Positions 19,349 to 29,800 of a stretch of 42,360 nt of DNA are shown here, one piece after another. Each line of letters begins with the position of its first letter. The stretch's first letter is position 1. Both the position numbers and the translations under genes were made by a program. Source of the stretch: Zygnema cylindricum (lineage: Eukaryota > Streptophyta > Zygnematophyceae > Zygnematales > Zygnemataceae); NCBI GenBank assembly GCA_037447655.1, contig JBBHKE010002851.1:1-42360 (forward strand), written 5' to 3'. The notes beneath the pieces are model-generated. The model did not search any database. It was given only the letters and a program-made list of their open reading frames with translations, and had not been told where the DNA came from.

Positions 19349-20517
19349 TGATATTCGAGTATTTTCTAGGTCTTTATTAGGATAGGCAAAATTATTAGAG
19401 GCATTCTGCCTCTAACTCCCTTCTCTAAGACCCCACACTTGTTGTAGTAACTAAAGGCTGGAAAGGGAGCTAGAGCCATGGTTGACTAGGCTCTCCAGAG
19501 AGACAAGAGAAGATAGTGGTAGGTTTTACTAAAAAGGATCTTGACGGACCCAAGATTCGATCCGGGTAGCTGCCGTCTATCGATTTAGACGTTAGCTTTA
19601 TCCGTTTAGTCTAAGATTAATGTTAAATGATATAGGGTTCAATAATTATATAAAGACTTACACGTAGACTAATTCATTCAACTGAAAGTTTTTTCGGAAT
19701 GCATGGATCGAGTTATGTAGAGTAAAGAGAAGAAACAGATACCACGCGTTTTGTTTCGATAGCGAAACATATACCGCGCAAGTACTTATGACGGCTACGA
19801 TTGAAATCTAGTTTCGATCGGACGCCGGGGAGGATGCCGAGATTGCAGAAGAGAATCTCGGCGGTTTGCAGTCATCGCCACAAAGGATGACACGTGGCAC
19901 AATGACATTGGATCGCGACAACTTCAGCGATTACGGAAACAAATCCGGATATGACATGTGTCGACATTTTGGCCATGTCGTACGATGGTCGTACAAAAAG
20001 TACACCGGCACTTGTACTTTCCTATACAACACTGTAATTTGATTGGTGTCGTCGTCAGTAGAGAGAGTTTTAGAGAGGGAATAGGACGTATAATATTTGT
20101 GGTAGGTAGTCGCCTCTGTGAGAGAGCACCTTCGATAAAAGGCGAACTTTGGGCAACCATAATTATCAATTTACTAGACCATTTTCAGTGATTAATTTTA
20201 CCGACTCATGGGAGTCCAGACTACACAAGGGTGTAGTCGAGCAGAGTATTTGCCTGCCAGGGTGGCTGCATTTCTAAAGGAAATTCAAATTGGGTGAATG
20301 TGTCCAAAACTTATATTCTAACTTTGCATTCTGTGGTGGAACTGAGCACACAGGAAGTCTTATTTCACAAGGGTCAAGCTATAATGGGTTTCTGATTGTC
20401 AAGGGGTCAATCATTTGGGTTTATATCAACTTGGAGTCAGCACTATCTAGATTAGCTTCTATTGGATCTGCAATTTCTGTGGGCAATTTCTGTGGGCAAT
20501 GGAGCACACAAAATTTC
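19349..20517 (+). repeat. LTR-B, full length (3' LTR of element E)
   Basis: 1169 bp from TGTTGATATTCGAG to GCACACAAAATTTCA. It holds the reverse tRNA-like hairpin near 19550 (GATCGAATC on the minus strand). A 17-bp direct duplication of TTTCTGTGGGCAATxxx type lies near 20475-20510. The small frames inside are not genes. Confidence 0.85.
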
Positions 20518-20621
20518 AGTAAGATGGTAGCAAATATGATGACCAAATGTGTGCTTTCCCCTAAGCTATTTTTTTGCAGAAGTGTGGTCCAAAATGAAAA
20601 GTGACAAGAAAACAATGGGAG
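20518..20621 (+). pseudogene. Last 100 bp of a pol gene (RNase H C-terminus)
   Basis: SKMVANMMTKCVLSPKLFFC corresponds to the C-terminal RNase H segment of element A (SEMVADMMTKPVPSPKLIFC). The upstream part was displaced by LTR-B, which ends at 20517. Confidence 0.8.
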
Positions 20622-21679
20622 TGTAGAAATTAAAGGTTCTTTTATTATTTTCTAGTTTTAAATTTGTGAAAGATAAAATGCTGAAAAGAAGCAGAGGCAG
20701 TTTGCCTCTAACTCCTCTCTTCAACTCCCACACTTGTCGCCGTCACTAAAGGTTGGAGAGGGAGCTACAGCCATGGCTGCCTATGCTGTCCAGTGAGAGA
20801 GAGGTAGTAGTATGGTAGGCTTACCAAAAAAAAACTTGACGGACCCAGGATTTGATCATGGTACTTGTTGTATGTCAAGTCGCCAATAGCCAATAGCTTT
20901 ATCCTATTAGTATAGGATCAGTGTTGAGGTATATAAGGTTTTTTAATTATTTAAAGATGTATACGTAGACAATTTCATTTAACGGCGCGAACATGTTCTT
21001 AGAACATAGTTATAGTTTTGTATAGTACAGTGTACGGTACTCAACGAAAAGATTACGGCGCATTTGTTTCGACGGCGAAATAAATACTATGTAGTTATTT
21101 TCGACAGCTAGAATTAAAAGTCGATCTTGATCGAACGACCGCGATAGATGTCGAGATCGCGGAATGGGCGTTTTAACAATTTTTGGTCATCGCCACGCTA
21201 AGTGATACGTGGCACAACCACATTGGCTTTCAGCATCTCCGGAGAATACGAAAACAAATCCGGATATGGCAGACGTCAACATTTTGGCCATGCCGTACGA
21301 TGGTCGTACAGAAAGTACTTCGACGCTTATACTTTTTTGTACGACACAGTAATTAAATTCGTTCGGTACTCTAGTAGTTTAGGGTTTAGAGAGGGATTTA
21401 GGACTTAGAAAATCTGGTAAGTAGACCCCTCTCTCTCGGAGAGCTTCGTACAAAAGGTGAACTTTGACAATTCATAACTAGCTGCACAAAAGAGTAAATT
21501 CAAAGATTCTTTTTGCTATCGACTTAGGGGAGTCTTGTCTTCAAAGATGTGAACGTGGTCAGAGTTTTTGTGTGCCAGAGTGGCAGTTATTCTTGTCAAA
21601 ATACAAAGGGGACATGGTTATTCTAGGGGTTTTGTGTGACCTGCCCATTCTGAGGATCTACGGAGGTCCAAGAATTGCA
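20622..21679 (+). repeat. LTR-A copy (A''), 3' LTR of a truncated plus-strand element
   Basis: 1058 bp from TGTAGAAATTAAAGG to CGGAGGTCCAAGAATTGCA. Its length and ends fit the LTRs of element A in reverse orientation. It is the right-hand border of the copia cluster. Confidence 0.85.
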
Positions 21680-24181
21680 AACTCCATCTTGGTGAATTTT
21701 GCCATTTTCGTTTTGTCACAATCACCGTTGTCAACATCCACAAAGTCGTTGAAATCTTTTACGCAAACAAAAACCATTGACAAAAAAAATATATTTGCAT
21801 TCGAATTGTTATATTTTTTGCTTAAACAAACTCTTGTTAACGTCATCCAAAGGGGATTAGACACCATTTAATATAACACGTATCAGATATATAGATAATT
21901 TGTCGAGAAAAAAATGTCATTTATGTGTGATAATGTCTAACAATTTGCGACAATGTTTAAAAATGTTGATAATGTCCACTATTGTCGATATATATGGAAA
22001 TTATATGACTTGAGATTATTCAAAATATATCGTATTCTCTAAGTATTTTTTTTATAGGTTTGTTTTCTTGTCTAGTATGCACTTGATATTGTGCCAACAA
22101 TATGTTGACCTATTAAAGATGTATCGCTTGACACTCTAAATATGGTGTTCACCCTTATTCCAATGCATTTTTACATGGTTTTGTTTGTACTGATATGCGC
22201 GTTTATGGCGTGGTGGTTAGCGCGTTGGAGGCCCTTTCAAAAGGTCTAATTTTACACTCTATCCGAAAGATTATCCAAATCTTTACACTACATAGCTATT
22301 AAGCTCGTTGGTTAGAGATTGGCCAAATATTATTCCACCAAGTGGTACTTCTTTGGTAGTATTGCTTACTATCCAAGAAAAAAAGAAATAGTCGGCAAAA
22401 AACACCACAAATACCTCGCAATTTCTAAATTGACAAATTCACCAAACACTGTGTGGAGAATTTTTAAGCGGCCTAACCCTTAAAAATGTTGTTGGCTAAT
22501 TCTTTCACGGTTAATTAAGTTTAAATTGACTAAAGGGTTTAACGTTTTATTGCGTATCGATATGTACCTCAAGGCAATTTGTCCTTTGTCCTCTACGAAA
22601 AGATGCGCATCGTGTCAATGCTCGTGCTATGAATAGCCACGGTATTTAAGATGCTTTCGTATACGATATGGCCATGCGCTCCGATATTACTTTTCCAAGC
22701 CATGAGTTAAGCATCAGAATCCATGCTTCCCACAATAAGATATTATTTTGCAAATTTAACACAAATTTTCAGGCAAAGACGAATCTTCTTCCAACACATG
22801 TCTAAATACTTCGATTTGTACCTGCCGACCATCGACGTATCTCGAACCCACGTTTCGGATCAGGTTGGGGCTCCATCAAGCAAAAAGTGAGGTTATTTAC
22901 TGGAAAACGTACCTTTCAGTACTAAGTCGTATTGTTTTTTTTATATGTATATAACATTTTTACTGAAGATTTGGCAAGTTTCTTCAAACTTGGGGGAAAA
23001 TCTAACCCGTCCAATTTTGAGTTTTCAAAATAAACGCTCCTTCTGTCCAATGTTTAGATAGTCTCCTCAATTGTCCTTAGGAGGACACTCGCCACGCACT
23101 AAACGTGTCTATTGGTACACTTAGAAACTGAAGATATGATCCACAGTCGACGAGCGATTACAGCCGAACATTTGGCAAAGTTCATGTGCCTTCGTATAGG
23201 GTGTATTCACATTGACCGGAAGCGACGAAAAAATCTTTGGCGAAGGATATCCTTTGACACTTGTTTCTTTCGCGGAAAGGGCTTTTCGTTTAAAACATAA
23301 TGACATACTTTTTAAAGTGATAAAGTACGCACGTACAAAAGTTAACATTTAACACGATTTTACAAAACTTAAATTTCGTTTGTGCCCATACAGACACGAA
23401 GTTCATATTTTGTGTTTTTTAAATATTTCAATAGTCTCGGCCGACTGAACAGGAACCTATGTGGTTCTAATTGAATTGAAGCACATAGGTGCTAGGTGCC
23501 TTGCTGGCACAACTTGATGGATAAGTGCTCAAAATATTATTGCCAAAACGTGTCCGTACGATTACAAGAAACGCCAACGATTATTGGAAAAATGTGATTG
23601 ACGACAACCCTTATTTGAAAAGAAAACTGATGTTGTATATTTGTCAACAATAGTACCAATCCACATAATAATGGACCTCTTGTGATGCACTTAGGCGCTT
23701 CACAATGAATTGCTATAAACATTAAAAATAATATATCGACGCTCGAAAATTTCGAACCTCGACCCTAAAATAGAACAATGGTAAACTCTTTTTCTTTTTG
23801 AGGAACGATTCGATAGTGTCAATCACACTAAAATTAAGAGGTATTTAACTGTTGTAGCCGTACGTAACAGTCCGTAAGATCACTGCTCATTATTTCCCCT
23901 CCAATTGTCTGATGACGTGGTCGACACGCGAAGCGAGTGTCATCGAAGCGGGCACGCGCACTCGAAAGTCATTCGTACCCATGAAGACCGACGAGGGGAA
24001 AACTTGTTCTCACATGTGCCGGCGTCGCCTATGCGAACGCAGACGATAGCGGCTTCCCCACAGGCATGTGGAGACAAAATATTGTTGCGTGTGGTACTTA
24101 CAATAGTGTTATCGTTTTGTTGGCTTTGACCAAAATAGGATTAGCAACACTATTTAGTTTTTAACATTAATAACATCTCCA
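21680..24181. other. 2.5 kb without a recognisable gene
   Basis: AT-rich, with only short chance frames. Seen here: a run of variations on GTTGACAATGTC near 21720-21990, an 8-bp-stem inverted repeat CCTATGTG...CACATAGG at 23457-23490, and two tRNA D-arm-like pieces (GGTGGTTAGCGCG near 22215, GTTGGTTAGAG near 22307) without matching T-arms. No family assigned. Confidence 0.5.
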
Positions 24182-24465
24182 CACTACACCGTGTATCGCT
24201 ATTAGGGTTAACACTAATAACCCTAATAGCGATTCGAGGTGTAATACTGTACACCGTGAATCCTTATTAGCGTATTGAATGCTAATTCGGGTACCTTTTT
24301 TTTTTTCAAATTCTCAAATAAAATGATCCATACTATTTTAAAAAAATCCTAATTAGAGTAAACGATTTTTTTGAAAATTTCCAAATTCCCAATTAGCGTT
24401 AATAACGGTAATTACTCCTATATGCTAAAAAAATTATACTCTTAACAACGATTAAAGGTGTAGTG
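24182..24465. mobile_element. Composite MITE-like element (family F2 plus a 60-bp foldback)
   Basis: It starts CACTACACCG and ends GGTGTAGTG. The first 63 bp form a hairpin (TACACCGTGTATCGCTATTA with its near complement up to AGGTGTA). From about 24248 the sequence is a diverged copy of the F2 element at 454-673, including the AAAAAAATCCTAATTAGAGT stretch. Non-coding. Confidence 0.7.
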
Positions 24466-24955
24466 ATTCACTAGGTATAATGAGTGAGGTTGTGTAAAAT
24501 AATGTTTCTTACATATTAATATTTGTATATTAACATAACGCTATATAGTTGGATGTGTTATATTATCAAGATACTGAAAATCGATGTAATATTCGCCGGT
24601 ATACTTTTTGGGGAAAGAAAAAAGGGAAAAAGCCTTCAATTATTTTTCGCTTTTTGCAACGCAAACTGGCCACTTGTGGTTTGATACTCCAAAGTGACGT
24701 CATTATCTGTGAAAGGTTTTAGAAAAGGACAAATATGGTGGTGTTGCTAAAAGCGAAAGGCTCGATTCACAGGTCGTAAATGGAAACCCTAATTTTTTGT
24801 CATGTAGTGAATTTTTTTGCATGGGTTCCTCGACACATCAGAAATGTCACTATTTTTTTCTGAATAATTCACGTGAAGAATATGGAAAATTAATTGAAAT
24901 TTGTTGATGTAGAGCATGAAAAAACTCAACCGCTATTTGCGCAAATGACGTACAG

Positions 24956-25157
24956 TACACTGCCAATCGCTATTAGAGTATATAACGCTAATTCGCTGCC
25001 CCTAAATTTTGACCCCATAACCTGAAATAGTATTAATAACTCTATTTAAGGACGTGGACCATAATCTGCCACGTCTCAGGTACTAAATTAAAATCAATAA
25101 CGCTAAATTTTTTTGACGCTGTTTAATCCTTAGACTCTAATAGCGATTGGCGGTGTA
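24956..25157. mobile_element. MITE-like element, family F1 (202 bp)
   Basis: TACACTGCCAATCGCTATTA at the left, TAATAGCGATTGGCGGTGTA at the right. It is flanked on both sides by CAG (24953-24955 and 25158-25160), a possible 3-bp target duplication. The interior matches 248-450 in reverse. It lies about 1.7 kb upstream of the MYB start codon. Confidence 0.75.
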
Positions 25158-25160
25158 CAG

Positions 25161-25374
25161 TACAACCGTGAATCGCTATTAGCGTCAATGTTTTTTTCGC
25201 CACTTAAAATATATTTTCCCCGTACACACACTTGTAGGATTATAGATCTGACGGTTGCGATCGAAAGGTATCATTCTCAGCTTCCGATTGGCGGTCTCAA
25301 ATTGAATATCCAACAAGTGTGTACGGAGAAAAGATGTTTTAAAATTAACCATTGACATAATAGCGGTCATGGTA
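25161..25374. mobile_element. MITE-like element, family F3
   Basis: TACAACCGTGAATCGCTATT begins directly after the CAG that closes the preceding element. The interior (TCTGACGGTTGCGAT, ATTGGCGGTCTCAAATTG, CAAGTGTGTACG) is shared with 32821-33039. The right end is degraded (TAGCGGTCATGGTA). Confidence 0.65.
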
Positions 25375-26385
25375 ATACTTACTATCAAAGTCCACTTCGT
25401 TGGGATATGACTACCGTACATTTTGTTTTGAAATTTGCCGTGTTAAAGATATTTCAGTGGAATGGACGTAAATACTAAATACACAAACATCCGTTTTCTT
25501 GATATGAACGTAAATACAATAAACACAATAAATCTGTCTGCTTCGACATTCTTTGATAATTGTATGCACACAAAGACAAAATACCACGTTGTCCACACTC
25601 TTCCGCCTGTCAGAGCTGCGAAATTGTCAAAACATGGCTGGACCATACAGACATACAGCTACCCGTACGAAAAATCAGATTTAGGGTGCGGTAACGAAAC
25701 TCGGGTGCTGTTCGCAAAATTTCCCTCCAATTTTTATCCATCGGAACTTCGGAAGAATAAACTTTTGGCTTGCGGGATCTCCTGACAAGATATCCGGTGG
25801 GAAAACGACAGTGATACGATGTTCTGTGACTTTTCATTTGTACTTCAAAACCTGGAAACCGAACAAACCGTACGAAAAAAAAGTTCCGTACAAAACGCTC
25901 AGATAATCTCCGACCGTCCCACGTATCTTAATCTCTCATAACCAAAACGTTTCCTCCGACAAAAGGTCGCTATTGGCCCACGCGTCCACGTAAACCTCTC
26001 CATCGATCCAATTTCTTCCACTCCCTATTTCGAATCTTCCGTACGCGCGACTTCCTAATTTCCGCATTTCCGTACCGTCACCCGTCACGTCCAGGTGTAC
26101 CTTTCACCACTGTCGCCGCGCGAATCGCTGTCCTTCCGCCACATGTCAAAAATGTGTTTTTTTGCTGAATCGTGCGCCCCGCACCGCGCAGCTGGCTGCG
26201 CATACGTTTCGTACTACTGGCCGCACGGCTGAGCGGCCGCACGGTTGTCGGCGCCTGGGAACCGCCGCCGGTCGGTCGGTCGGTCGGCGGTCGATCGGGT
26301 ACTCTCCGCCATTTCCGCGGCGCGCCACGACGGTCCATTCCGCCAACGGCCTCGCGCATGTCTAAGGCCAAATGGTTATCGCATT
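25375..26385. other. Upstream region of the MYB gene
   Basis: About 1 kb that becomes GC-rich toward 26385. No convincing separate gene; the open frames here have no recognisable motif. A promoter for the MYB gene should lie in or near this stretch, but I cannot place a TATA box or start site with confidence. Confidence 0.4.
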
Positions 26386-26790
26386 CTCTCTCCCTCCCTC
26401 CCTCCCTCCCTCCCTCCCTCCCTCCCTCCGTCCGTCCGTCCGTCCGTCCCTCCCTCTCCTCCCTCTCCCTCTCCGGCCTATCCCTCTCCTGCCTCTCTCT
26501 CTCCTGCCTCTCTCTCCCTCTCCTGCCTCTCCCTTTTCCTCTCTCCCTCCCGCCCTACCTCCCTCCCTCCCTCTCTCTATTTCGCTCTCTTTCTCTCGTT
26601 CTCTTTTTTTCCCTCTTCTCCTCTCTTCCTTCCTCATTCTCTCCACACTCTCCTCCCTCTGGTTCTATTGCCACTCTTTTTTTTTTCTTGTCCGTTTCCC
26701 CTTCTTTCATCTCCCGTCTTCCTCACCTTCCCTCTCCCCCTCTCCTTCCCTCTCCCCCTCTCTCTCCCTTCCCTCTTCCCCGCCCCACAT
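26386..26790. repeat. CCCT/CT-rich pyrimidine tract
   Basis: About 400 bp almost purely pyrimidine on the plus strand: ten or so CCCT units, then CCGT units, then CTCTCC variants. It keeps three plus-strand frames open and generates long Ser/Pro/Leu artefact peptides and an Arg/Gly/Glu artefact on the minus strand. It lies 80 bp before the inferred MYB start codon, so it is probably in the 5' leader or core promoter. Confidence 0.9.
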
Positions 26791-26868
26791 GACCTTCCTC
26801 CTCACGCTTTAACCCTCACCCACCTCAGAAAACGACAAAAAACGCTGGATTCCGTACACTCCCATGTC

Positions 26869-29800
26869 ATGGATGACCGCCAACTGGCGCAGTTGGCCAC
26901 CGCCCAGCTGTTCGGCTGCTCTTCTTTGTCGTTTCTGGACCAGGCGCTATCTAGCCCGGCGGACATGGGAAGGGGCGCTCTCTGCTCCATCCCCAGTTTG
27001 TCGTTTTCTGATAGGGTGGAGGGCTCCGGAGGCCACATGTCCACTTTACAGGAGGCGGTGGAGGGGTTGAGGGAGGCCCTGGATTTGGCGCCAGAGAGGA
27101 GAGAGGTGGATCCGACGCAAGGAGTGGCTAAGGGCACGTGGCTCCCAGAAGAAGACAAAATTTTGGTGGCGTATGTGGCGTCGCACGGTCCGAAGAACTG
27201 GAACAGTTTACAGGGAAAGGGGCTTTTGAAACGGAACGGGAAAAGTTGTCGGTTGCGATGGGTCAATCAGCTCAAGCCCGGACTTATGGTCGGTGGCGCG
27301 GGGATGTTGGTCGGGGATTGTTTTTGTTTTTTTTTGTTTTTGTTCTTTTTTTGTGTTGTTTATGTCTAGGATCTGGAGCTTCTTGTGTGTGTGTGTTTTT
27401 TTTTTGTTAGAGATTTTGTTTTTTGTGGTGAAGGTGATGATGTTGGGGGAAATGGGACAAGGTTTGTTTTTGAGGTGAATGTTGACAATCGTGGATATTT
27501 GTGAAGGGAGAGTTGGAAGGTCTATATTGTTTTACTAGAGGTTCGGGAAAAGGTTTACAAAAGTGTTTTTTAGTCACGATTGAAGTAGGGTTACAAAAGG
27601 ATCATCGGAATATTTGAATTGTTTGAATAATTCCAAATTTTGATCGGAGATCCGAAGCGAACGCATGGATGGTCTTACCAAATTCCAGAGTTCTCCGATA
27701 ACTAATCTGTCTTTTACCTTTGGTTGATTAAGTTTTGTAAATCAGAGCCAAAAAATGATACTAATGAGCATTGCCATGGTTGCAGCGCAACATGCATGGA
27801 AAGGGATGCAAGCGTTTTACGGAAGCGGAGGAACGGATGGTCATCCAATTACAGGTGAATACGCTCGGCACTCTGATAGGGTAATTAACTTGTTATAAGG
27901 AATGCCGTTGCTACTGGTGTACCTGGCCAATATTATTCGTAATCGTAAAAGAAAAGTAATACTCATAAATGAACAGAAAATTGTAGATTCGTATATAATG
28001 GCATGAATGGAGAGAATGAAAACATCTCACTCATATGCATTCTGCGTGAAAAATTTGACGTGCTTTCTGCATATCCCTGCTATTATGCTCATTCCGTACA
28101 GGTCATAAACATACTATTCCAGAAACGAAATTGACAAAGCATCCGGTTTTGCCGACGTTGATTCTGTCTGCAGAAAACAATGGGCAACCGATGGGCTCAA
28201 ATATCAAAGTTCCTCCCCGGCCGTACCGACAACGATGTCAAAAACTTCTGGAATCTTCATGTGAAGCGTTTGGAGCGTATCAAGCTGAGTCAGCACAATC
28301 ATCTTAGTCAGCAGAACCAGCAGAGTCCGCTCAGTCAGCAGAGCCCGCTGAGTCAGCAAAGTCCGCTGAGTCAGAGTGCGCTGAGTCAGCAGAATCAGCC
28401 GAGTCCACTGGGACTGCTGGTGAAAGAAGGTGGCAGCAAGGAAAAGCCGAGGACCGAAGAAAGCTCTATCAGCAGCCCAACAGTCTCGGGCAATAGTATC
28501 GACGAGAGTCGAGAAATCGGTAGTCTGACTGATACAGGGAGTCAAGGCGGGACTCCTAACTGGACTCCTAAGGACTCGAGTTTGACAGGTATGTATTCTC
28601 GTATATTTTTTTCTGGTTCTGTTTTTTATTTTCTGTTTTCTGTTGTCGCCAAAGAAAGACGTTCTGGTGCTTCGATTTTTGCTTCCTCTCATTTAATAAA
28701 ATCTCTTTTTTTTTTTTTTGCTCTCTCAGATGGCAATGGCACCAAACAGAAGCCTGCGAAAAGTGGAAGCTCTCCAAAATATGGAGGAGAGAAGACGCAA
28801 AAAGACGAAACAAATGGAAAGCAAGCACCTTTGCAAGAGAGAAGGAAAGGATGGAACCTCGGAATCGTCAAAAAATCGTCTCCTCTCAGTCAAGAATTGG
28901 CGTGCAGTACAAGCTCTCTCACTGGCCTCACTATTGGTGAGTATTACTAATGGAAAGAGTCAATTAAGTAAGATCTAAAGGAGTCATTTTGGCAAGAGTC
29001 GTTCATCATTTCGATGAGAGTCAATTTTGTGAGAGTCTGTTTCAGTAATAGTCATTTAAATTGTTTGTATGAGTCAATTTAGTAAGGATCATTTTCGTAA
29101 GAGTCATTTCAGTAAGAGTCGTTTTACTAATGGTCATTTTTAATTCACCCTGTTCCCTCTCCTTCCCTTTCTCTCGCTCTTCTGTTCTCCTTCCCCCCCT
29201 CGTCTTCTTTCTCTCTCGCTTTGCCATCCCAGCCTCCCTCTCCTTCTCCCTCTCCCTCGCCCAAGTCCATTTTCTTAGTGTTAAATGATTGTTCGCTAAA
29301 ATTTGACTTTTATTCCCAACTCACAAACTCACAAAAATACTCATTACTGATCTCATATCCCGTGGATTTTCTTTCGCAGATTGTCCCAAAGACGTTAACG
29401 AGAACGATTGCGATATGAAAAATCTCGTGAAGACGCCCAACTCTCCTTACCATCTGAATATCCCTCCATGGTTCGCTCATCCCTCTCCATCTTACATATC
29501 CTCACCTATGAGCATCTCCCCTCGCCCTCCCTTCTCGAGCCCTCGGGGACCTTCTTCTTGGGGAGTTCTGAGTCCTCGGCCCTCGTTAACCCGCACCTTA
29601 TTTTCACTAAGTCCCAAGAAACTCTCCTCCTTTATCAGTCACTCTCCCTCTTCCAACAGCTCCTCTCTAAATCCTTTATCGAATGTGAAAACAGACACCC
29701 CTATGGACGACCGGAGATCCCCTCTCTCGGAACTTGGTCCAGGTTCCTCTGGCTCAAATTTGGACCATTATCAGTTTAACAAAATGGAAGTGGAAACTAA

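Noticed and set aside
22206-22320. tRNA gene or tRNA-derived SINE (GGTGGTTAGCGCG, GTTGGTTAGAG)
   Set aside because: D-arm-like words only; no anticodon arm, T-arm or acceptor stem pairing can be built.
23905-24129. 74-codon plus-strand frame
   Set aside because: No motif, no homologue recognised and no splice or promoter context.
25462-25785. 107-codon plus-strand frame upstream of the MYB gene
   Set aside because: No domain and adjacent to inverted-repeat elements; may be chance.
26172-26812. Long Ser/Pro/Leu frames on + and a Glu/Arg/Gly frame on - over the pyrimidine tract
   Set aside because: They follow the CCCT/CT repeat in every frame; the composition comes from the repeat and not from a protein.
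28589-28729. Reading exon 3 and exon 4 of the MYB gene as one uninterrupted frame
   Set aside because: The 141-bp gap keeps frame but has a GTATGT donor, a long T tract and a CTCTCAG acceptor, and it encodes an Ile/Phe-rich stretch unlike its surroundings; an intron is more likely, although retention is possible.
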